A DNA stretch of 64,000 bases from Actinacidiphila oryziradicis (GTDB lineage: Bacteria > Actinomycetota > Actinomycetes > Streptomycetales > Streptomycetaceae): the NCBI RefSeq assembly GCF_005047355.1, contig NZ_SUMC01000014.1, forward strand, positions 106,748 to 170,747, in the 5' to 3' direction. Both the position numbers and the translations under genes were made by a program. The first letter of the stretch is position 1; each line of letters begins with the position of its first letter. Below are positions 24,354-31,550 of the stretch, in pieces. Under the pieces are notes generated by a model that was given only the letters and a program-made list of their open reading frames with translations, had not been told where the DNA came from and searched no databases.

Positions 24354-25433
24354 ATGACCACAGCCCTTGACCTCTCCCCCGTCTCCGGCCCCTCCGCCTG
24401 GCGCGGCGACCAGCTCGCCGGTTCCACCGAGTGGATCTACCGCCTCGGCGACGCCGAACTCGCCGAACTGGAGGCAGTCGGCCGCCGGTTCCTCGCCGAC
24501 GACCCGGACCTGCGTACCGTCACCGCCGACGACTACCCCCTCCCCGCCTGCGCCGGCCTCACCGAGGAGTGCGCCCGCCAGATGGACTCCGGCCGCGGCT
24601 TCATCCTCGTACGCGGCCTGCGCACCGAGGAGTACGGAGACGCGCTGGCCGGCGCGGTCTTCTTCATCATGGGCCTGCACCTCGGCACCCCGATGAAGCA
24701 GAACGAGGTCGGCGACGTCCTCGACCATGTCATCGCCACCTCCAACAAAACACTCGACGACCCGACCGCCCTGCCCTCCCGGGTCCGCGACCGGCTGCCC
24801 TTCCACTCCGACAGCTCCGACGTCGTCGCCCTCATGTGCCTGCGCGCCGCGAAGGACGGCGGCTCCAGCAGTCTCGTGAGCGGCACCACCATCTACAACG
24901 AGGTCCTGCGCCGCCGCCCGGACCTCGCCCCCCTCCTCTTCGAGCCCTGGCACTGGGACTGGTACCGGCAGGACCACGACGCCCCTGCCAAGACCTACGC
25001 CTCCCCCATCTGCTCCTACGTCGACGGCATCTTCAGCACCTACGCCGGAATGTCAATGATCTTCTCCGCGCAGGACTACCCCGAGATACCCCGCCTGACG
25101 GAGGACCAGATCACCCTCCTCCACCTCTTCGACGAGATCTCCCAGCAGCCCGGACTCGCCCTCGACATGGACTTCCAGCCCGGCGACGTCCAGTGGCTGC
25201 TCAACTACGCCGCCCTCCACTCCCGCACCGGCTACGTCGACTTCCCCGAACCCGAGCGCCGCCGCCACCTCCTCCGCCTCTGGCTCAAGCGCGACGTCGG
25301 CCGCCCCCTCGTCCCCGGCTTCGGCAAGAACGTCGTCAAGGCCCGCGGCGAGGAGCGCGAGGAGGCCGTCAAGGAGGGCGGCCGCTTCCGGATCGCGGAC
25401 GCCGTGGTGCCCAACTTCGACTGGGGCAACTGA
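24354..25433 (+). CDS. TauD/TfdA-family Fe(II)/2-oxoglutarate dioxygenase
   Basis: 359 aa. The iron site is H-S-D in L-P-F-H-S-D-S-S-D (His about 151, Asp about 153) plus the distal His in A-A-L-H-S-R-T-G-Y (about 289), and the 2-oxoglutarate-binding Arg is in RRRHLLRLWLKRD. The core RGFILVRGL, FFIMGLHLGTPMKQNEVGD and GGSSSLVSGTTIYNEVLRRR blocks are typical of the clade. It would hydroxylate a small molecule, with decarboxylation of 2-oxoglutarate. It is preceded by a 35-residue ORF in the same transcript and convergent with the FAD monooxygenase. The substrate is unknown; a role in the aromatic or amide pathway is inferred from location. Confidence 0.9.
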   Translation: MTTALDLSPVSGPSAWRGDQLAGSTEWIYRLGDAELAELEAVGRRFLADDPDLRTVTADDYPLPACAGLTEECARQMDSGRGFILVRGLRTEEYGDALAGAVFFIMGLHLGTPMKQNEVGDVLDHVIATSNKTLDDPTALPSRVRDRLPFHSDSSDVVALMCLRAAKDGGSSSLVSGTTIYNEVLRRRPDLAPLLFEPWHWDWYRQDHDAPAKTYASPICSYVDGIFSTYAGMSMIFSAQDYPEIPRLTEDQITLLHLFDEISQQPGLALDMDFQPGDVQWLLNYAALHSRTGYVDFPEPERRRHLLRLWLKRDVGRPLVPGFGKNVVKARGEEREEAVKEGGRFRIADAVVPNFDWGN

Positions 25434-25597
25434 GTCGTCGGGACCGACGTGCGCCGGGCGCTCCGGTCGCGCCTGTGCGGCCACAAGGCGGTGCGCGCGA
25501 GCAGCGCTGACATAGGAGCGATCTAGGCCTTCCTCAACGCCGGAGGCGACACCGTCGACGTCCCGGCTTTGCACCCGAGCGGGCTTGTACCGGCAAG

Positions 25598-26764
25598 TCA
25601 GCAGGGAGCGAAGAAGCGGCGGCCCGCAGGCACACCCAGCGTCGATCTCTCCGCCAGCTCGACACCGGCCTCGGACAAGGTGACGAGGCGGTCGAGTCGT
25701 CGTACCTCCCAGTCTTCCAGGGCCTGGGCCGGAAGTGCCTGGGAGGGGGTCCAACCTCGCATGGCTGCGGCCAGGCCGGCGGCATCGCCGAAGGCCTTGG
25801 ACGTTCCTGAGGCGGTGTGCGGCCGGACCGTGCCCGCGGCGTCACCGATCAGCGCCGCATGGTCAGCCACCATGCGGCGAGCGGAGAGGTCGAACACCGG
25901 CTGCATGAAGACGTCTGACAGGCGTACGAGTTCGGCGAACTGCGGTGGAAGCGAGGCATCTGCCTGCGCCGTCACCTTCTCGGCGATCTCGGGCAACAGC
26001 TCCTCCGGCGGCAGGAAATGCGCGAAGCGCTTTCCGGAACGGCCTGTCAGGATGTCCGGCAGGTCCGACTCGGCGACGTTCACGTACCAGACCCAGTTGA
26101 CGCGCCGCGAGCCCTCCTCTCGCTCGCCGTTGGCGCCCGGGACGAGATAGCACAGCATCTGCATTCCACTGGCTCCGAAGAACGTGAACCGACCGGACAA
26201 GAGGTCCAGCAAGCGGCCCGGTATCGCGGATTCGGGTTCCAGACCCCGCCAGGCCACGTATCCGGCGTACGCCGGGCGGGAAGCAGCGTCGAGCAGTCTG
26301 CGCGTGGCCGAGCCGATTCCGTCGGCACCGACCAGGAAGTTGCCCTGTGCCGCGTACCCGTCGGTGAAGCCCGCGGTGACCTCGTGGCCTTCCACGCGTA
26401 CGCTGCTGAGCGAACTGTCCAAGCGGTAGCACACTCCCGCGAGCGGTTCCCGGAGCGTGCGGTAGAGGGTGTCCCATGCGGTCATCAGTTGCGGAGCATC
26501 GTAGCGTGCGGCTTCGCCGTGGAGGTGCAATTGCTGACGTTCGCGAAGTTCGACGCTCACGGAATGTGCGCCGACGCCCAGCCGGGTCAGCAGTGCCTCG
26601 ACCTCCGGTTGCATGACGATTCCTGCACCACGTGGCCGCGTGGTACCCACAGACCGCTCGTACACCGCGACCTCCGCCCCGACCGATCGCAGTTCGTGCG
26701 CCGCCGCCAACCCCCCGACCGATCCACCGATGACCAGCGCTTTGAAGGCGTTCCCTTCACACAT
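25598..26764 (-). CDS. FAD-dependent aromatic monooxygenase
   Basis: 388 aa, class A flavoprotein hydroxylase. ALVIGGSVGGLAAAHELRSV is the N-terminal GxGxxG dinucleotide fold, GADGIGSATRRLLD the D-G motif, and ALIGDAAGTVRPHTASGTSK the G-D motif that contacts the FAD ribityl chain. The family resembles salicylate or 6-hydroxynicotinate 3-monooxygenases. Start ATG 26764; the true start could be a few codons inside (the I-G-G fold begins at residue 11). The next DNA upstream on the same strand is a frameshifted amidohydrolase, which in intact relatives often follows such a hydroxylase in ring-degradation pathways. Electrons come from NAD(P)H. Confidence 0.88.
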   Translation of the reverse strand: MCEGNAFKALVIGGSVGGLAAAHELRSVGAEVAVYERSVGTTRPRGAGIVMQPEVEALLTRLGVGAHSVSVELRERQQLHLHGEAARYDAPQLMTAWDTLYRTLREPLAGVCYRLDSSLSSVRVEGHEVTAGFTDGYAAQGNFLVGADGIGSATRRLLDAASRPAYAGYVAWRGLEPESAIPGRLLDLLSGRFTFFGASGMQMLCYLVPGANGEREEGSRRVNWVWYVNVAESDLPDILTGRSGKRFAHFLPPEELLPEIAEKVTAQADASLPPQFAELVRLSDVFMQPVFDLSARRMVADHAALIGDAAGTVRPHTASGTSKAFGDAAGLAAAMRGWTPSQALPAQALEDWEVRRLDRLVTLSEAGVELAERSTLGVPAGRRFFAPC

Positions 26765-26791
26765 CGCAGACCTCCGCAGCGAGCCCGAACC

Positions 26792-27060
26792 CTATCCGGC
26801 GGACTGAATCCCCAGGAACACGCGGCCATTCCCTTCGAGCGTCGCGGCGTCGAGGCCGTTGATCGACGAGAAAGCGCACAGGATCCGGCTGCGCCGTGTC
26901 GAACGGGTAGTCGCTTCCGCAGAGGATTCGGTCCCGTGCGGCATGTGCTGTCAGAAGCCTCGGGGTCATGGGTGACCGTGTCGAAGCACAGCTGGGTGAT
27001 CGCGTCGATGTCGGTCATCGCCGCGGTGGCACGGGCCGCACTGCAATCCGCGGCGCGCAA
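26792..27060 (-). pseudogene. Frameshifted amidohydrolase (ACMSD-like) C-terminal remnant
   Basis: Three minus-strand frames together rebuild the end of an amidohydrolase-2 family enzyme: TDIDAITQLCFDTVTHDP in one, R-L-L-T-A-H-A-A-R-D-R-I-L-C-G-S-D-Y-P-F-D in the next, and SSINGLDAATLEGNGRVFLG followed by I-Q-S-A-G-stop in a third. F-D-T-V-x-x-D-P and G-S-D-Y-P-F-D are landmarks of 2-amino-3-carboxymuconate semialdehyde decarboxylases and relatives, which belong to aromatic meta-cleavage routes. The first 200 or so residues are absent. At least two frameshifts, plus the N-terminal loss, make it non-functional. Confidence 0.65.
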
Positions 27061-27501
27061 GGTGCCGTTGCCGACCTTGCTTCTCGCGAACACAGCGTCG
27101 ACGAGACAACCTGACACTTTGATATCGGCGACATAGCGACCGTTTCCCGTGAGCAGCCTTTCATCCTCGCGCCGTCTCCGTTACCCCAGAGAGCCAGCCG
27201 GGGTCCCGGCTGGTGCGCGGAGCATTTCTCAGCACAAAAGAGCGGCACCTGTATCGTCCGAGTCTAAGCACAGTTCAGGACAGGCGCATGTCGAGCGACC
27301 GGCCGCGAGTGCCGTGCTGGCTGCCACGGGGCGAGCATGCCGCAGGGCCGATGTGCCGAGAGTGAAGCCCACCGCCGACGGAGAAGAATGAGTTGGACAG
27401 GACTGAGTGGATCCCGCTGGTCGATATCCGGGGGGGGATGATCGATCGCCGGGAGATCGTCAGCTCAACGGCATCTGGAAGTGATCAGCGTTGAGAAAAC
27501 C
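27061..27501. other. Gap without recognisable gene
   Basis: About 440 bases between the amidohydrolase remnant and a VOC gene. Codon third-position bias is weak, and no frame here carries recognisable motifs or a convincing ribosome-binding site. It is probably degenerate DNA linked to the decayed amidohydrolase. Confidence 0.5.
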
Positions 27502-27936
27502 TCACTGAGACAACCAGAGTTCATTGCTCTCCGGATCCGCGAGCGTGACCCACGTTTGGGGACCTTGCCTTCCACGGTGCAAGAAAGTCGCCCCCTTGGC
27601 GGTCAGCCGCTCGACCACGGCTTCGATGTCGTCGGCACCAATGCGAACGTCCAGATGGACGCGGTTCTTGACCGCCTTGGGCTCCGGCACGAGCTGGAAG
27701 AGGATGCGCGGCGCGCGGTCCGTACCATCCGGATGCCGGATCGCCGCGCCATCTTTCCACACCAGCGTGCCGTGATGGACCGTCGTGTCGTCCTCGCTCG
27801 CCTGGCCATCTGCGATCATCCGGCGGATGAAGGCCTCGTCGCTCGGCTCCGTCTCCCAGCCGAGAGCTTCAGCCCACCAGTCGGCAAGAACGTGCGGGTC
27901 GGCCGAGTCAAAGGTCACCTGCAAGTCATAAGCCAT
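27502..27936 (-). CDS. VOC-superfamily (glyoxalase-like) protein
   Basis: 144 aa. YDLQVTFDSADPHVLADWWA and ALGWE, then I-L-F-Q-L-V-P-E-P-K-A-V-K-N-R-V-H-L-D-V and W-V-T-L-A-D-P-E-S-N-E-L-W, form the paired beta-alpha-beta-beta-beta units of the glyoxalase/bleomycin-resistance fold. The K-N-R-V-H-L-D-V segment is characteristic of the glyoxalase-like (Glyoxalase_6) subgroup common in actinobacteria. Function unknown: it may sequester a compound or be an enzyme. It is an isolated gene in a region of remnants, opposite in orientation to the MerR regulator. Confidence 0.8.
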   Translation of the reverse strand: MAYDLQVTFDSADPHVLADWWAEALGWETEPSDEAFIRRMIADGQASEDDTTVHHGTLVWKDGAAIRHPDGTDRAPRILFQLVPEPKAVKNRVHLDVRIGADDIEAVVERLTAKGATFLHRGRQGPQTWVTLADPESNELWLSQ

Positions 27937-28155
27937 GGGCCAACCTTACTGAAACCCAATGACATTCCTGGCCGCGTTGCGTGCACCGCGACGGATCCCC
28001 GTCGGGCACGCGACCTCGCCATCACGAACAGGCTGTTCCGTAGGGCGGCCGCAGGAGCCGATGAGAATTGTCAAGACTGGTGGGTGAGGAGTGGTTCCCT
28101 GCTGACAGGCGAACGGGCTTGAGTCTTCGGTAGGGAGAGGCGCGAGGGTGAGGGC

Positions 28156-29094
28156 ATGGACGGCGACATGCTCTACTCGATCGGTGATCTGGCCCGGCGG
28201 ACCGGACTGACCGTCAGGGCCATTCGGTTCTACTCCGACCGCGGGATCGTGCCGCCGACTGACCGTAGCCCAGCTGGCTACCGCCTCTACGGCATCGACG
28301 CCGTCGCACGCTTGGACCTCGTGCGGACGCTGCGCGGCCTGGGAGTGGACCTTCCCACGATCCGGAAAGTCGTGGACCGGGAGATCTCGCTCCCCGAGGT
28401 CGCCGCGGCGCACGCCGAAGCACTGGCGGTGCAGATCCAAACGCTGCGCCTGCGGCGGGCGGTGCTGACGGCGGTGGCCAAGCGCGGGTCCAGCCCTGAG
28501 GAGATGGATCTCATGCACAAGCTGGCCAAGCTCTCCGAGGACGAACGCCGACGTCTGATCGGCGATTTCCTCGACACGGCCTTCGGTGACCTGAACGCCA
28601 ACCCCGAATTCGTCGGGCTCATACGCTCGATGACCCCCGAACTGCCCGACAGTCCCGAGACCGAGCAGGTCGAGGCGTGGGTGGAGTTGGCCGAACTGTC
28701 CCAGGACCCGGATTTTCGCGCCAGCCTGCGGACCATGGCCGAGCACCATGCGGCCGAACGTGCCCAGGGCAACACCACCGGCCCGCGCCGCGACCCTGCC
28801 ACCATGGTCCGTGACCAGGCCGGCCCAGCCCTGGCAGCCGGCATCGACCCGGCCTCGCCCCAGGCCGATCCGGTCGTCGCGGCGGTCACGGCTCAATATG
28901 CGCACGCCTTCGGCCGCCCCGACGATGCCGACCTTCGGCGTCGGCTGTTGACCCGGCTGGAGACCGCGAACGACCCTCGCAGGGAGCTCTACCTTCAGCT
29001 GCTCGCAGTGATCAACGGCTGGCCGGCCCCGGAGAACCTGGCGCCGGTGCTCAACTGGTTCATCCAGGCTTTGCGGGCCCGGATGCCGGCGTAG
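28156..29094 (+). CDS. MerR-family transcriptional regulator
   Basis: 312 aa. YSIGDLARRTGLTVRAIRFY, SDRGIVPPTDRSPAGYRLYG and D-A-V-A-R-L form the MerR winged helix (residues about 6-75), and a dimerisation helix follows. The remaining 200 residues are helical, without metal-binding cysteines, so it is likely a small-molecule rather than a metal sensor. ATG 28156 follows GAGGG at reasonable spacing. The neighbouring genes do not obviously form its target operon; MerR proteins often act on an adjacent promoter, and the divergent VOC gene at 27936 is a possible target. Confidence 0.88.
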   Translation: MDGDMLYSIGDLARRTGLTVRAIRFYSDRGIVPPTDRSPAGYRLYGIDAVARLDLVRTLRGLGVDLPTIRKVVDREISLPEVAAAHAEALAVQIQTLRLRRAVLTAVAKRGSSPEEMDLMHKLAKLSEDERRRLIGDFLDTAFGDLNANPEFVGLIRSMTPELPDSPETEQVEAWVELAELSQDPDFRASLRTMAEHHAAERAQGNTTGPRRDPATMVRDQAGPALAAGIDPASPQADPVVAAVTAQYAHAFGRPDDADLRRRLLTRLETANDPRRELYLQLLAVINGWPAPENLAPVLNWFIQALRARMPA

Positions 29095-29581
29095 CGGGCC
29101 GCGGTTGAAGCGGACTTACACCGGCGCGGAACAGGTGAACGAGGTGGGCGCCAACTCGACCCGGAACGGGACCTGGGTCTTGGGCTGCTCTGGCACGTCT
29201 CCTCCCGTGATGGAGCTGGTGCCTCCGGCCGTTGGGGAATGCGGCTGGAGGGTGCCGGACCTGCCGGGGTGCGGTACGCGCACCGACCGGCTGGTCCTGA
29301 GATCCCGGCAGCCAGCCTCGTAGAGGCCGCCGGAACCGCGACCCGCACTGCCCCCAGCCGGCAATGCGGGGGCCTCAGGTTTCGGGCGAGCGACGGGGCT
29401 CAGCCGGCTTCGGTTCATCCGCCCGCGCGTAGGGCCGGCTCGGAGGCGTCTCCCAGCCAGCCGAGGAGTTTGCGGCAGGCGCAGGCAAGATCGCGGACAT
29501 GCCGGGTGGCGGACTTGAGTCAGGTACGAGATCAGAGTGACGGCGCCGGTAGCCCCGAACTTTCACACTTCGGTGAAACGC
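29095..29581. other. Gap with possible small remnants
   Basis: 487 bases with no complete gene. On the minus strand one frame near 29430-29520 reads S-A-T-R-H-V-R-D-L-A-C-A-C-R-K-L-L-G-W-L-G-D, reminiscent of the C-terminus of small Streptomyces DUF6415-type proteins. Another at 29116-29220 ends V-P-E-Q-P-K-T-Q-V-P-F-R-V-E-L-A-P-T-S. Both are too short to call. Confidence 0.3.
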
Positions 29582-30337
29582 CTACAGGCCGATCCATGCC
29601 GCCATGTGATTGAGGGTGTCGGGGGTGGTGCGAGCTTGGTGCACCAGTGCCTTGATGGTTTCCCGGGCGCCGGGGTGGTAGCGGGTCTGTTGTGGGGCGA
29701 GCTTGCGTGCGGTCAGCAGGGAGCCGAGAGCTTCGTCAGTGCGGCCGGTCTCCATCTGCGAGCGGGCCCGCTCGACGTAGAAGTGGGCACGCCGGGACAT
29801 GGGCCAGCCATTCGGCAGCTTCACTTTCGCGGCCTTCTCCAGGGCGGCCCCGTAGTGGCGCATCTCCACGTCCGCGGATACCGCGTGGGCGGCGACGTTC
29901 GCGGGGCCGAAGCTGAGCCAGTGGACATGCTCCGCGTCCCCGGTGCGCTTGGCATAGGACTCTGCCTCGGCGAGGTGCGTCCGCACGGCGTCTTTGTCAC
30001 GGGCGCGGGCAGCGATAACCGTGGCGCCGAGGTGGAGCTGTCCGGCGACCGCCATCGACTCGATGCTCTCGTCGGCCTGTCCGACCAGGCCGTGGCCTGC
30101 GCCGATGAGGCGAAGGCCGATGGTGTGCTCGCCTTCGCGGAAGTAGACCAGGGCGCGCATGTATTGCCGGACGGCGGCGAGCAGCGGGTCGCAGGCGCGT
30201 TGGGCGGCCCAGTCCATGCGGTCCAGGGCGATGGTGGACAGGTCGTAGAAGCCGAGCTTGACGGTCACATCGTGGGCGGTGCGGTAGGTGGAGCCGAGGG
30301 CTGCCCACAGTTGTGTGGACGGCGCGCGTGTGACCAT
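29582..30337 (-). pseudogene. XRE/TPR-type regulator lacking its helix-turn-helix
   Basis: 251 codons from ATG 30337. The sequence is a run of TPR-like helical repeats: STYRTAHDVTVKLGFYDLST, IALDRMDWAAQRACDPLLAA, VAGQLHLGATVIAARARDKD, RRAHFYVERARSQMETGRTD. This is the C-terminal tetratricopeptide region of the roughly 400-residue Streptomyces XRE regulators. The N-terminal HTH that should precede it is absent, and upstream in-frame codons (to 30490) look non-coding. It could be a free TPR protein, but a 5' truncation is more likely, adjacent to the toxin-antitoxin locus. Confidence 0.6.
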
Positions 30338-30563
30338 GTGCGGTCGGCTCAGGGCGCGGTGAAAGCGTTGCCGCTGTTCCGTCTCCCTGAGGGTCTCCGG
30401 CGTCCGGCGCGGATTTTGCAAACTTGGCGCACGGGGCGTCCGCCGGCGCGGGGCGTTGCCCGATCTGCTGCACGCGCTCGTCTTGATCACCCGGATGTGA
30501 TCTCGCTCGCCAGTGGGGTCGCAGCGGCCACTGACCGCCGGCTGATCTGGCGATAGTTCGTTC

Positions 30564-30603
30564 GATATCCTTGCATCCGTTGGTGCGATATCGTTGAGAT
30601 ATC
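30564..30603 (+). promoter_or_regulatory. Three phased GATATC sites before vapBC
   Basis: GATATC palindromes begin at 30564, 30587 and 30598, 23 and 11 bases apart (two and one helical turns). They lie directly upstream of the antitoxin start. This is the pattern expected for cooperative VapBC autorepression. Confidence 0.6.
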
Positions 30604-30629
30604 ATGTGACTCTGGAGAGTGAGGCTAGG

Positions 30630-30839
30630 TTGTCCCGTACGGTGATCGACCTCGATGACGACACCACTGAAGAGCTGATGAGGCTCTACAACGTCAAGAC
30701 CAAGGCTGCCGCAGTGCGCAGGGCCATGGAGGAGACGGTCAAGTTGCACCGCCGGTTGGAGTTCATGGACGCCATCGACGGTGGTGCGGTGGATCTCACC
30801 TACGACGCGCGCACTGCGGGCACCCCGGACGCGGCCTGA
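30630..30839 (+). CDS. vapB: VapB-type antitoxin
   Basis: 69 aa from TTG 30630 (GAGG just upstream), reading LSRTVIDLDDDTTEELMRLY, N-V-K-T-K-A-A-A-V-R-R-A-M-E-E-T-V-K-L: a ribbon-helix-helix DNA-binding N-terminus with the K-A-A-A-V-R-x-A-M-E-E helix of VapB/DUF2191 antitoxins. The acidic/flexible C-terminus is expected to cover the toxin active site. An in-frame TTG at 30594 or GTG at 30606 would lengthen it, but those overlap the GATATC operator. It ends three bases before the toxin GTG, a classical antitoxin-first type II arrangement. Confidence 0.88.
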   Translation: MSRTVIDLDDDTTEELMRLYNVKTKAAAVRRAMEETVKLHRRLEFMDAIDGGAVDLTYDARTAGTPDAA

Positions 30840-30842
30840 TCG

Positions 30843-31253
30843 GTGCGCTACCTCATCGACAAGTCCGCTCTGGCGCGCCGCACCAAGCCGGCTGTGCGGT
30901 CCGTCCTTGATCCTTTCGTTCAGCGGGGTCTGCTCGCCGTCACTGGAGCGGTGGAGATGGAGATTCTCTACTCCGCCCGCAACCACCGCGAGGCCGAGCA
31001 ACTGCGTTACTGGCTTTCGGGCTTCGACTACCTTCCCTGCCCCGACGAGGTGTGGGACCGGGCCAAGGAAATCCAGGCGCTGGCAACTCGTAAGGGAAGC
31101 CACCGGGCGCTGTCCATGGCGGATCTGCTGATCGCGGCCACCGCTGAGCGACACGGTGTCACTGTCCTTCACTATGACGAGGACTACGAGCAGATCGCCG
31201 CCATCACGGGCCAGCCCCACCAGTGGGTGGTCCCTGTCGGCACTGCCGACTGA
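30843..31253 (+). CDS. vapC: VapC-type PIN-domain toxin
   Basis: 136 aa RNase toxin. The acidic PIN residues are in M-R-Y-L-I-D-K-S-A-L (Asp6), G-A-V-E-M-E-I-L-Y-S (Glu near 40), S-M-A-D-L-L-I-A-A-T-A (Asp near 95) and L-H-Y-D-E-D-Y-E (Asp near 113). They coordinate Mg2+/Mn2+ for cleavage of target RNA, usually a tRNA or rRNA. GTG start three bases after the antitoxin stop. Its location among gene remnants suggests acquisition with, or stabilisation of, the 25-31 kb block. Confidence 0.92.
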   Translation: MRYLIDKSALARRTKPAVRSVLDPFVQRGLLAVTGAVEMEILYSARNHREAEQLRYWLSGFDYLPCPDEVWDRAKEIQALATRKGSHRALSMADLLIAATAERHGVTVLHYDEDYEQIAAITGQPHQWVVPVGTAD

Positions 31254-31550
31254 CGGCTGCTGGGTAGGAGCGCAGCTCATCCGAGTTTTTGGGCTGACCA
31301 GCCAGCAGACGTTGGCGGCAGTCCTGCCGGCAGCCTGCAGCTGGACAGCCAGCCGTGCCACAGTCGTGCCGGATCCCAGGGTCGGCTACGGTCAACAGCG
31401 GTCAGTCACGGCTCCAGGTGCCGGATCAGGCCGAGGCAAGGAAGCCGCAGGTCATCCGGCACGTGACCCCACCGCTCTTGTAAAGAGGTGGCGCCCTTCC
31501 GCGGCTGGTGGTGGCCAGGGAGCCCGACCCAGCAGCGCTGGGCGGACAAC

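Noticed and set aside
31254..31550. Possible integrase or attachment-site remnant after vapC
   Set aside because: I saw no tRNA-like or integrase motif, and no direct repeat that would mark an att site.
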